Source: an uncultured Halieaceae bacterium
Lineage (GTDB): Bacteria; Pseudomonadota; Gammaproteobacteria; Pseudomonadales; Halieaceae
NCBI GenBank assembly: GCA_938074045.1
Contig: CALJGI010000011.1
Span: 62,001 to 126,000, forward strand
Direction of reading: 5' to 3'
DNA: 64,000 nucleotides
Part shown: positions 9,210 through 17,497 of the stretch, in pieces
Position numbering within the stretch: position 1 is the stretch's first letter
Layout of the letters: each line of letters opens with the position of its first letter
Translations under genes and position numbers: made by a program
The notes under the pieces: model-generated
Databases searched by the model: none
What the model was told of the DNA's origin: nothing
What the model saw: only the letters and a program-made list of their open reading frames with translations

Positions 9210-9761
9210 TCATCGGACTCCAATCTCTGTCAGTCCAAATTTGAGCTTACGGTAGTCCTGCTTCTGGGGATCAACATCATGGGGGGATAACGGGTTGATG
9301 TGCTCAAGTTGGATGTGCAGTGACCCGGTCGCCGCCATCCCCGGGGGTAGTGGAACAACCCTGTGATCCAGAGGGCCCTCTGCTACCAAAACGTCATTGA
9401 TCCACAGACGAGTATCTTCCTCACCCTGATAATATCGACCATGGATGTAGATAGCTGTAGGAATATCATCAGAATCCAGTCTCAGGGTTATCTGCGAAGT
9501 CGAACCAATACTCCAGACACCCCATGTTTCAAGAGATGCCCAGCCAGGGCCAAAAAATACTGTTCCGGGCCAGTCGCGTACTTCCAGTCGCTGCGACCTC
9601 AAGGGAAACAACAAATCGCCGTAGCCAACTCCCCGCTCAATTTCTGCTGCCGCATCTCGCGCTGCTGCTGCAATTACTGCTGCCCGCTCCCTGGGCGCGG
9701 GCAGATTCTGCGCCTGTGGCGCGGACATGCACACTAAGCTCACAACCACTAGCCAGCGCAT
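9210..9761 (-). CDS. Secreted protein of unknown function in the CotH/VTC cluster
   Basis: This 183-residue protein has a short signal peptide (cleavage near PQAQ) and no recognisable family. After an Ala-rich helix (residues about 27-42) the rest looks like an all-beta domain, with RLDSDDIPTAIYIHGRYY and TRLWINDVLVAEGPL suggesting a jelly-roll or carbohydrate-binding-like sandwich. Its start overlaps the VTC gene end by 13 bases, and 4 bases separate its stop from the metallophosphoesterase ATG, so it is firmly within the operon. A periplasmic accessory or binding role is a guess from context. Confidence 0.7.
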   Translation of the reverse strand: MRWLVVVSLVCMSAPQAQNLPAPRERAAVIAAAARDAAAEIERGVGYGDLLFPLRSQRLEVRDWPGTVFFGPGWASLETWGVWSIGSTSQITLRLDSDDIPTAIYIHGRYYQGEEDTRLWINDVLVAEGPLDHRVVPLPPGMAATGSLHIQLEHINPLSPHDVDPQKQDYRKLKFGLTEIGVR

Positions 9762-10426
9762 ACCGTATCCAGTCCGACAACATACTTTGAATGCCTGAAA
9801 ATTCTGGCCGGCATTCCACTAAGCATACTCGCCACTTCCCGACGCCTTTCAACCGGGAACTTGAATTCCACCACGCGAGCAACGGGAGATGCGCTCTGTG
9901 ATGAAGATCGATGGGGAAATAGTCCACGGTAGCGAATGTTGCGATCCATTGTCATCCGCAAACCCGGAGCTAGTTCGAAGTAGGAGCGCTTATAACTAAC
10001 ACCTAGTGTCGGAAACAGTAGTTGCTGTCTGATGACCCCACCGGCTTTCTGCTCAGACGACAGCAGTTCACGCATAGTACTTCGGTCATCCGGCACCAGT
10101 TTGCGCTCATTAGGCAATGGTATTACGTACTTATTGGAGTGGCGTCCTTCCTTGTTTTTCATTTCCAGCACCATAGTTGCCGGCTGTTGATCGTACCATC
10201 TGAATCGCACTTTTCCCCGCCGTGAAATACCAGCCACGTTGTCGTGATAATCATCAAGGTTTTCTGAGTCGAGATATACCGATTGCACCAGCCTATCCGG
10301 AAAGCATCTTTGCAGTTTAAGACCAGTTTCAGACAACCAGTCAATGAAGCTCTGATACTGAAACTCATCCAGAGGTACCTTCAGCTCGCTCCGCCAGGGT
10401 GGTGTTTGCTCAAGGCCCAGTGACAT
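9749..10426 (-). CDS. VTC-domain (polyphosphate polymerase-like) protein
   Basis: This 225-residue protein corresponds to the VTC catalytic tunnel domain, known in yeast Vtc4 to make polyphosphate from ATP. Visible basic and acidic tunnel residues are K16, the K72-R74-R76 strand (KVRFRW), E88 and K90 (LEMK), R147 (YKRSYFE), D161-R162 and E187/K189 (VEFKFP), plus a late KYVVGL. There is no signal peptide or membrane segment, so it should be cytosolic. ATG at 10426 has GAGG 6 bases upstream and overlaps the CotH gene end by 17 bases. Catalysis of polyphosphate synthesis is a family-based prediction. Confidence 0.87.
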   Translation of the reverse strand: MSLGLEQTPPWRSELKVPLDEFQYQSFIDWLSETGLKLQRCFPDRLVQSVYLDSENLDDYHDNVAGISRRGKVRFRWYDQQPATMVLEMKNKEGRHSNKYVIPLPNERKLVPDDRSTMRELLSSEQKAGGVIRQQLLFPTLGVSYKRSYFELAPGLRMTMDRNIRYRGLFPHRSSSQSASPVARVVEFKFPVERRREVASMLSGMPARIFRHSKYVVGLDTVCAG

Positions 10427-13085
10427 ATCCTGCCTCACGCAGTTGGACCTGATCAAAGTTACTTACCGGCTGCTCGCTGTTATCGATCACGATTAAACTG
10501 CCGAGCTGTCTCGCCGAGAGCGCATATACGTCCTGAAAAATACTACCGGTACTGACGATACTGGCACCGCCATATTCTCCCTTTTTGACGTAGGCGATCA
10601 GGGCGCTACCGGAAATACCGGAGAAACGAGAATTTCTTACCGCTACTCGCGACAAGTCCTTACTGGCAACACCAGTAGTCGCTCCGGCCACGTTGATACC
10701 CTCGATCAAAACCTCGGATTTCTCCCCAATTGACACGGCCTTGTCACCAATATCTTCGAAATAAAGTTCCGCCAATGACATGTTACTACCGGACACATCC
10801 ACGCCATCATTCCCGGTGTCTTCAAAACGGGAATCCTCAACAATCCCGAAACAGAAGTCGCAATCAAAACCGTCGGCTGCGGGACGCAAGATAGTTATCC
10901 GCTTCATATGTACCTGAGTTCTGACAGCGTTGAGAGCATCCTCACAGTGCGCGTCGACAAATCGACTATCCTCAATCAGGACTTCACTTTCGTAGAAAGT
11001 TAAACACCCCGTAAGTCCACGGGCGTCCTGTCTCTGCGCTAACACACCGCTGGCACCAGCACCAACCCAGACAGTATGTCTAAGCAACGAGGTCTCAGCT
11101 GCCTGCGTAACCAATACGCCTCCCCACACACCTGTACCACTGTCGCTCTGTTCTGAACTCATTGAGAATTCAATGGGACGATCAGGTTCTCCAACGGCCT
11201 GCAGTGCTCCCTGTATCTTCAGTAGCGCCCCTGACATGAGTTCGATCCTGCTTCCTGGCTCCAACCTCAGTGACCAACCCGGAGGCATTTCCACACTCTC
11301 TGCAATTGGCAGGTGACCACCATGTACAGTAACGGTCTGAGACTCAGCATCAATGGTGACGCCTGCGTCCAATTCCGGAAAGCTTATACGGGCATCATTG
11401 AATCTGTGTGCGGCATGTCGGAATTGGTGCTCGGCGTTGACTATATAGCCCTCGCCCTGGTACTGGTATTCAAGCGTTATTACGTTACCAGGCTGGTAAC
11501 TTCCAGGTAACTCAATCAACGCTGTGTGTGGCCCCTGATGTGCCCGAAAGCTGGGCAGAAAATCATGACTGGATACCGCTGCCCCCGCATGTTTAATCTC
11601 AATATCCCTAATCGGGTGCCCAGTCAGATTCTTCAACTCGAGTGTCGCTCCGCTCGCGTCGACTGACCAAAACGCCCGCATATGACTGATCAATTCAGCT
11701 TCCGGGTGATTCAGTGCAAACAGATTGGGCTGATCATTAACCTCCCGTCGCCCTGGATTGAATTGAATTTTCTCGAGAAAACTGGCCAGATTTTCTAACA
11801 AATCTGCGACATAAACTGGCTCCCCGGACATGGAATCCAGACCCAGAATTTTCAGATGCGCCATTTGCGAGCGCCGGAATGACTCAGTCCATAAAGGATC
11901 TGAGTATCGCCCTACCAGTAATCTGGAAAACTCCAGCACCGCCTCGCGAAATCGGTCATTCTGCATAAGGTGATGAGCAACAAATCGATCGCAGGGCTCA
12001 CTGCGCTGCCGATACATTGTTGGAGCCAGATAATTGTCAAACGCTATGGGCTCCAGCCTGGCCGTAACCGGGTTGTAATAAAACCTTCGATTGTGTGGCT
12101 CGGCGGCGTGGCAGGCATTCCAACTGTTGGTCAACACCCACCATCGCGCCATTTGTGCCAGATCAAAGGCCTGCTCTGGTGGAGTTTTCCCATCAATGTA
12201 GTTCCTGTACAGAGCCTGTGCCTGGATCGCAGCAGGGGTTGCAGAGAACTCAGGTGGGGCTTGGAACTGACGCACGGCGAAATCACGATCAACTACATGA
12301 GAACCCTCAGGATTCAGACCTTCGATCACAGCCTGGTTCACCCGATAATTGAGATCGCGTTGTCGCCACATGATGTCTTCATCCAGGGTGACGATGGGTC
12401 CATCGCGGCGGCGCTGTGACTCCAGCAATTCCTTGCTGTAATGCTCTTCCAAAGCCATAATCCCGATGCGGTAGTCATTTATACGAACTTCGACAAATTG
12501 ATATCGAGGCGCCAGTATTCCCCAATGATGACTCTCATCGATGAAAAGCTTTTCCAACTGGAATTTTCGCGTCTTGGGATGCTGAATCGAAAATCGTTTC
12601 ATGCCCAGAATATAATTCGAATCACGCACTACGATGCGAAATGACAACTTGGTCGGGTGATCAAAGTGATCCAGCCAATCTCCCTTAAGGCGCAGCCGCA
12701 CGGAGGCTTCAATCGAACCAGTACCATCCTGGGACACCACCGATGCATCGACCCAGTCCGATTCCTCGGTCATCATTATCTGCCCTGGTTTGGCCAGAGT
12801 TTCGCGACGTTTTTGATCAAGCTTGTCCAGTGCCCCATCACTCAGGTAGATACTGAGCAATGGTAGCTCACGACGATCAAAGCGTGCCCGCTTTAAATCA
12901 TAGGCCAGAGCGGCAACATCACGCATCACATCATTGGCCAGAACACAGCTCAAGGCATCATCATCACATTCCGGCTCCGGCACGATAGCCGGATAAAGGA
13001 ATATAAGCGTACCTGCAGCAAACATTACCAGCGCAAGCAGGATGGGGAAAACTGCTGGAAAAACTCGCCACGCCTGGTTTAACAC
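10410..13085 (-). CDS. CotH-like kinase fused to a right-handed beta-helix domain
   Basis: This 891-residue protein has one N-terminal membrane anchor (about residues 9-31) and a large exported part. Residues about 70-440 match the CotH spore-coat kinase-like fold: RLRLKGDW, GMKRFSIQHPKTRKF, EVRINDYRIGIMALEEHYSK and a putative metal-site motif EPIAFDNYLAP (346-355). Known CotH proteins phosphorylate extracytoplasmic proteins. Residues about 600-870 are repeated short strands typical of parallel beta-helices (VLIEDSRFVDAHCEDA, IVEDSRFEDTGNDGVD), a fold often used for polysaccharide binding. The start is GTG 5 bases after the DUF4956 stop. The substrate is unknown. Confidence 0.85.
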   Translation of the reverse strand: MLNQAWRVFPAVFPILLALVMFAAGTLIFLYPAIVPEPECDDDALSCVLANDVMRDVAALAYDLKRARFDRRELPLLSIYLSDGALDKLDQKRRETLAKPGQIMMTEESDWVDASVVSQDGTGSIEASVRLRLKGDWLDHFDHPTKLSFRIVVRDSNYILGMKRFSIQHPKTRKFQLEKLFIDESHHWGILAPRYQFVEVRINDYRIGIMALEEHYSKELLESQRRRDGPIVTLDEDIMWRQRDLNYRVNQAVIEGLNPEGSHVVDRDFAVRQFQAPPEFSATPAAIQAQALYRNYIDGKTPPEQAFDLAQMARWWVLTNSWNACHAAEPHNRRFYYNPVTARLEPIAFDNYLAPTMYRQRSEPCDRFVAHHLMQNDRFREAVLEFSRLLVGRYSDPLWTESFRRSQMAHLKILGLDSMSGEPVYVADLLENLASFLEKIQFNPGRREVNDQPNLFALNHPEAELISHMRAFWSVDASGATLELKNLTGHPIRDIEIKHAGAAVSSHDFLPSFRAHQGPHTALIELPGSYQPGNVITLEYQYQGEGYIVNAEHQFRHAAHRFNDARISFPELDAGVTIDAESQTVTVHGGHLPIAESVEMPPGWSLRLEPGSRIELMSGALLKIQGALQAVGEPDRPIEFSMSSEQSDSGTGVWGGVLVTQAAETSLLRHTVWVGAGASGVLAQRQDARGLTGCLTFYESEVLIEDSRFVDAHCEDALNAVRTQVHMKRITILRPAADGFDCDFCFGIVEDSRFEDTGNDGVDVSGSNMSLAELYFEDIGDKAVSIGEKSEVLIEGINVAGATTGVASKDLSRVAVRNSRFSGISGSALIAYVKKGEYGGASIVSTGSIFQDVYALSARQLGSLIVIDNSEQPVSNFDQVQLREAGYVTGP

Positions 13086-13090
13086 GGCAT

Positions 13091-13765
13091 TCAGGTAATA
13101 ATCCGCGCGTTTGAAGTGACCGATATCTCTACCTCGGTACCCAGCCTGGCTAGTTCAGTTCGCAACGCATCCACCTCAGCGAGTTGAATGCCGAGTGTCT
13201 CCACCAGGATTTCCAGGCGATCGCCGTTACGATACAGACGCCTGACTTTCCAGGTCATATCCTGGGAATGCATCAGATTCTCGATCGCTGCAAAGCCGGT
13301 ATCCCCGTCTTTGTCGCGCACGACAATATCCAGTAAATTGGCCTTGTTTCCCCGTAAGCGCTTGCGAGTCATAGCAAAGGGTATAAGTACAGCCACTATA
13401 ACCGCGAAACCAACCACAGTAACCATTACCTGATTTGCACCCAGTCCCAACCCTACGGCGATGGCAACAAAAATATACAGCAGCTCTTCTGGCTCTTTGA
13501 TCGGAGTGCGAAAGCGAACAATAGACAATGCACCAACCAGCCCGAGGGACAGCGCAATCGACGACTTTATAATCGAGATAATAATGATCATCGCGGGAAT
13601 AAGTAGCAGGAACATGGGCAGATACTGGTGATGATCGACGACCAACCTGGTGGATCGCGATATAACCAGCGCCCATATGACAGCCAGAATCAATCCAACC
13701 CCCAGATTGCGGAGCAACTCAAGCAGTGGAATGTCAATAACGGCGTACGGGTTGGCGAAATCCAA
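13091..13765 (-). CDS. DUF4956 membrane protein
   Basis: This 224-residue protein has about four transmembrane segments in residues 15-130 and the DUF4956 signature GALSIVRFRTPIKEPEELLY, followed by a soluble C-terminal domain of about 85 residues. The family has no proven function but is repeatedly found beside VTC and CotH genes. The start is TTG at 13765, with AGGA 7 bases upstream; no ATG precedes the first membrane helix. As first gene of the cluster it may supply a membrane platform or channel for the phospho-transfer system. Confidence 0.85.
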   Translation of the reverse strand: MDFANPYAVIDIPLLELLRNLGVGLILAVIWALVISRSTRLVVDHHQYLPMFLLLIPAMIIIISIIKSSIALSLGLVGALSIVRFRTPIKEPEELLYIFVAIAVGLGLGANQVMVTVVGFAVIVAVLIPFAMTRKRLRGNKANLLDIVVRDKDGDTGFAAIENLMHSQDMTWKVRRLYRNGDRLEILVETLGIQLAEVDALRTELARLGTEVEISVTSNARIIT

Positions 13766-13802
13766 GAGTAAGTCCTATCAGTAGTATGTTTGCTGTAGGC
13801 GC

Positions 13803-13829
13803 ATTATAGATGACCCGGGGCTATTTCAA
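13803..13829 (-). promoter_or_regulatory. Candidate sigma-70 promoter for the DUF4956-CotH-VTC cluster
   Basis: On the minus strand a perfect TATAAT (13803-13808) lies about 38 bases before the DUF4956 start. TTGAAA (13824-13829) sits upstream with a short 15-base spacer; an alternative -35, TTATTG, has an 18-base spacer. Only this promoter is apparent for the five genes, whose starts and stops overlap or nearly touch. Confidence 0.42.
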
Positions 13830-13865
13830 TAATCACGATTGGGATCCAGATAAACTCGACAAAAA

Positions 13866-15059
13866 CTACAGCAGCGAGTTCAGTACCAGTGCATTTTCAC
13901 GCATGATGAGGCGCTGGTCATCTGCATTGAAATTTTGCATCTCATCGAGAAAGTCCAACGGTTGTGGCATACCTTCAATATGCGGCCAGTCAGAGCCGAA
14001 GATCACCCTGTCACAACCCATGTAGTGGGCAACCTCGTTTACATCATCCTCCCAAAAGGGATTAATCCAGACATGGCGGCGAAAAAGATCCATGGGATCT
14101 TCCCGGTAATATCCAGCGCTGGACATGCGATTCGCCGACTGCTTTAACTTGCGGAATAAGTCCGGCAGAAACTCGGCACCGTTTTCCACCGAAGCGATCC
14201 GCAGTCGCGGGAACCGTTCGAACAGACGCTCGTAAACCAGAGAAATGAGAAAGTCGTAAGCTGCCCTTTCTATATTGAATTGTTTGATAGATGGCCTGTA
14301 GCCACCCGATTGAACATCTGAAGAGAATCCGTCCCTCACATAACCATGGGTGGTGTAACCGGAATCAGCGGCATGTACCACCACAGTGATCCCAGCCTCA
14401 TTAACCCGCGCCCAGAACGGATCAAACAGGGAGTCTGCCGGAGACCTGACACCGTCGGTTGCGGTATGCACCGCTGCGGGGCGCATCACCACGACCCGAG
14501 CGCCATTGCCAAGGGCCGATTCCAGTTCAGCACACGCCCACTCAACATCACATAGTGACACATAAGGTGCGGCAAAAATTTTGCCCTTATAGTTGCAGCC
14601 CCAATCCTCTTCCAGCCAGCGATTAAAGCCAGAATATAGCGTAGTTACAGCCGCCGTATCATGCTTGAGTAACTCTTCATACAAAACCCCAAGGGTGGGA
14701 AACAGCCAGATTCCATCCAGGCCCTGCTTGTCCAAATGTTCCACACGCGCGTCACGGTCAATGTAGCACGCCGGCAACGGCTCACGCTCTGCCATTAACT
14801 CAATAGCTTTCTTTCCCAGTGGATTGCCCCGCAAGAAGTCGGCAATCGAACCGGGCTTGGCAATGGGATTCCAGGTCGGATTCTTGACCGCTCGAGCCAA
14901 TCGACCACCAACGAGGTGGTGCTGGTGGCCGTCAATTGTTGCCCATTGCACACAACGCGCCCGCATGGACTTAGGGACGTGTCTGGTAAACGCATCCAGT
15001 CCTTCGTAGTAATGATTGTCAGCATCAAACGCTCGATAGTCCAATAGCTCGTCCATCAT
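13866..15059 (-). CDS. Amidohydrolase-2 family metal-dependent hydrolase
   Basis: This 397-residue TIM-barrel protein of the amidohydrolase-2 (PF04909-type) family includes decarboxylases and hydrolases of aromatic or cyclic acids. The N-terminal metal motif appears as FDADNHYYE, a mid-barrel His in VVVHAAD, and the C-terminal metal Asp in FGSDWPHIEG. ATG at 15059 overlaps the upstream CoA-transferase stop as ATGA, implying translational coupling; an in-frame start 24 bases farther is less likely. It is the last gene of a three-gene operon with a CoA transferase and an epimerase, suggesting degradation of an acyl-CoA-activated compound. Confidence 0.83.
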   Translation of the reverse strand: MMDELLDYRAFDADNHYYEGLDAFTRHVPKSMRARCVQWATIDGHQHHLVGGRLARAVKNPTWNPIAKPGSIADFLRGNPLGKKAIELMAEREPLPACYIDRDARVEHLDKQGLDGIWLFPTLGVLYEELLKHDTAAVTTLYSGFNRWLEEDWGCNYKGKIFAAPYVSLCDVEWACAELESALGNGARVVVMRPAAVHTATDGVRSPADSLFDPFWARVNEAGITVVVHAADSGYTTHGYVRDGFSSDVQSGGYRPSIKQFNIERAAYDFLISLVYERLFERFPRLRIASVENGAEFLPDLFRKLKQSANRMSSAGYYREDPMDLFRRHVWINPFWEDDVNEVAHYMGCDRVIFGSDWPHIEGMPQPLDFLDEMQNFNADDQRLIMRENALVLNSLL

Positions 15060-16255
15060 CCGGCAACTCCTCTTTCCCGCCACTCCGGCAAGCTAAGCTC
15101 AGCACCCAACTCAGCCAGCACCGATGCGGTATGCTCACCCAACCCCGGACAATGACCCGGATCAGCGGTAGGAGTACCGCTGAATCGCGGCACATTGCGC
15201 GGCTGCACAATGCGACCGGCGACCGGATGAACTGAACTGACAAAACTATCCATCGCCACCATTTGCGGGTGCTCCGGCAAGTCCTCAACATTCATGGCCG
15301 GGGCGCAGGGCACATCTTCCTGTTCCATCAAATGCATGGCGTCAATCGTTGTTGTCACGCGTGCCTTCGCCATAATTTTCGCCATCGTCTCTTCCACATA
15401 GTTCTGATTTTCAAGGCGCGCCATCAGGTTACAAAGTCGGGGATCCTCCACAGTATCCAGTCCGAAGGCACGGCAAAAGCCATGAAACTCAGCATCCGTC
15501 AAAGGGGCTGCCTGTCCGTATCCGTCAGCAAATTCTATCAAGGGTACACCACGGGCAATGGTAACACCGGGATCAGCACCCTCTTCAAGAAATCCGGCCG
15601 TACCAGACCCATCCATCCACAGAAAACTGGCGCAGGCCTCTGTCATCGACAGTTTTACCTCCTGCCCGCCAGCACCATTACGCCTGGCAACCAGCGCGGC
15701 CGTGACGGCCTGGGCAGCAGTCAGAGCCGTGATCTTATCGGCAAACAGCTGATAAATTTGAATAGGCTCACCAGTATCCAGCCTGGCCTGACTCATGGCG
15801 ATCCCACTGAACGCCTGGATCACATTATCGTAGGCACGACGGTTAGCGAGTGGGCCTTTATCACCAAAACCGGAAATCGCCACATGGATCAGTTCCGGGT
15901 TGAGGTCAGCGCAGGCCTCATAACCCAATCCCAGTCTCTCCATGACACCGGGCCGACAGTTGTGAATCAGTACGTCAGCTCTCGCGACCAACTGTTTCAC
16001 AACGGCTAAGACTTCGGTGTCACGAATATCCAGCGCGACAGATTTTTTCCCGCGATTCGCTATCTGGAACAAAGAAGTAATACCATTTCGCTGTGCTCCG
16101 ACGTATCGCAATATGTCACCCATACCAGGCGGTTCTATCTTGACCACCTCCGCTCCCTGGTCAGCGAGTATGCCAGCGGCCCAGGACGCGGTTATTGCTG
16201 ATCCAAATTCAACAACTCGTAATCCGGATAGCGGACCCTGCCGTATGTCACTCAT
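15056..16255 (-). CDS. CaiB/BaiF family (class III) CoA transferase, second copy
   Basis: This 399-residue class III CoA transferase has the family N-terminus LSGLRVVEFGSAI, ADQGAEVVKIEPPG and HNCRPGVMERLGLGYE. The likely catalytic Asp is in RRAYDNVIQAFSG. It is clearly divergent from the copy at 6988-8199 in sequence. Start and stop overlap its neighbours by 4 bases on both sides (ATGA), so the three-gene operon is translationally coupled. It probably activates or transfers CoA to the operon's substrate. Confidence 0.88.
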   Translation of the reverse strand: MSDIRQGPLSGLRVVEFGSAITASWAAGILADQGAEVVKIEPPGMGDILRYVGAQRNGITSLFQIANRGKKSVALDIRDTEVLAVVKQLVARADVLIHNCRPGVMERLGLGYEACADLNPELIHVAISGFGDKGPLANRRAYDNVIQAFSGIAMSQARLDTGEPIQIYQLFADKITALTAAQAVTAALVARRNGAGGQEVKLSMTEACASFLWMDGSGTAGFLEEGADPGVTIARGVPLIEFADGYGQAAPLTDAEFHGFCRAFGLDTVEDPRLCNLMARLENQNYVEETMAKIMAKARVTTTIDAMHLMEQEDVPCAPAMNVEDLPEHPQMVAMDSFVSSVHPVAGRIVQPRNVPRFSGTPTADPGHCPGLGEHTASVLAELGAELSLPEWRERGVAG

Positions 16256-17361
16256 ACCCTGAAATCCTTATTCATTCGCTGCCGACCACCTGGACCGCTG
16301 TAAGCCATACCAAATTGGGGCCGTGTCTCGTAGTCAGGCGATGTAATCCCACCCAATGCCTGTTTCCATTGCTGTGCCAATGCGTCTTCCGCCGCGTAGT
16401 CAAATGGATCCTGCAGCACTACCTCTTCAATACCGCCGCTCTCCGGCGGATTGTCTGCCAATCTGAGTGCGGTATATGCAAGCGCTTCTCGCGGCGACAC
16501 AAGATCCTCATATCCAAGTACGTGTTTTATTTTTGCCGTATCCAGAACCCGGTGCGTGGGCAGTGGCTGTCCTATAAGTGGCCGTGAGGGGACCGCCAGT
16601 TCATAGGGCATTGACAAAATCTCCATGGGAGAACTCAGCGCGGCACAAATAATTTCAACGACCTGTCGTAGACTGAAAACTTCATCGTCCGCACAGTTAA
16701 ATATTTCGCCCGCAGCAGCCGGGTTATCTACTGCCAAAAGTACCGAATGCGCCATATTGCGAGCGTAGCCATAGCTGCATAGGGTAAGCCCATCCTCCGG
16801 GAGGATAATAAAGGGACGCTCATCAATAATACGTCGGACAATGCACCATTCTCTGGGCACCGGCTGGTATTTGCCGTATATAAATGGATAACGAAAATGC
16901 GTTGCCACCGGGTGCAGTTCAAACACCTCTTGCTCGGTCTGCACTATGCGATAGCCCTTTTCGTCCTCTTCCGGCAGCGTGACCAGCCTGGCATCTTCCC
17001 GAGTCGGCACTGGCAGCCCCGGGGGCAAATACAACCCGGAGTTCATATACCCCGCATAGGCCGGAGCACCCCCAATTGAAATAAACTGACCGCAGCGCCC
17101 CCGCATAGTCTTAGCGATCATTCGCAATCTGCCGTAGCAAGCAATACACAGATCGTAGTAATCCTGAGACAACGCAGTCGAAAAGGTCGCTTCATCGTAG
17201 GGGTCGGTGTGAATATGAGTTACCTCGGGTGGAATTTCTTCAACTTCCCGCGGCCCGCGATGAAGGATAGTCACCTGATATCCACGCCCCAACAAATCAT
17301 TCACCATGTAATGTCCGGTGGGGCCGGTGCCGCCGATTACCAACGCAGTGCGCACGCTCAT
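16252..17361 (-). CDS. Extended SDR, NAD-dependent epimerase/dehydratase family
   Basis: This 369-residue protein opens with the Rossmann motif ALVIGGTGPTGHYMV (GxxGxxG). The core has FRYPFIYGKYQ, carrying Tyr and Lys in the place of the family's YxxxK, although not in exact spacing, and NCADDEVFSLRQVVEII as in extended SDRs. The start ATG at 17361 follows AAGGAG at short spacing; the open frame extends 25 codons farther without a good ribosome site. It is the first gene of the coupled operon with the CoA transferase and amidohydrolase. It could act on a sugar nucleotide or a hydroxylated catabolic intermediate; context favours the latter. Confidence 0.75.
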   Translation of the reverse strand: MSVRTALVIGGTGPTGHYMVNDLLGRGYQVTILHRGPREVEEIPPEVTHIHTDPYDEATFSTALSQDYYDLCIACYGRLRMIAKTMRGRCGQFISIGGAPAYAGYMNSGLYLPPGLPVPTREDARLVTLPEEDEKGYRIVQTEQEVFELHPVATHFRYPFIYGKYQPVPREWCIVRRIIDERPFIILPEDGLTLCSYGYARNMAHSVLLAVDNPAAAGEIFNCADDEVFSLRQVVEIICAALSSPMEILSMPYELAVPSRPLIGQPLPTHRVLDTAKIKHVLGYEDLVSPREALAYTALRLADNPPESGGIEEVVLQDPFDYAAEDALAQQWKQALGGITSPDYETRPQFGMAYSGPGGRQRMNKDFRV

Positions 17362-17497
17362 CTCTCCTTCATTGATGGCCTTGAATATAGCAAAACTAAA
17401 GGCACCGCAGCACATCAAGGGCAATACTATCTTCATGTAAACCCGCGGAATTAAGCTGTGGTACAGTATTTACGTATTAAGGCGGAGCGACCAGGTC

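Noticed and set aside
6988..16255. The two CaiB-type genes as a recent duplication or repeat
   Set aside because: They share only family motifs; nucleotide and protein sequences are clearly divergent.
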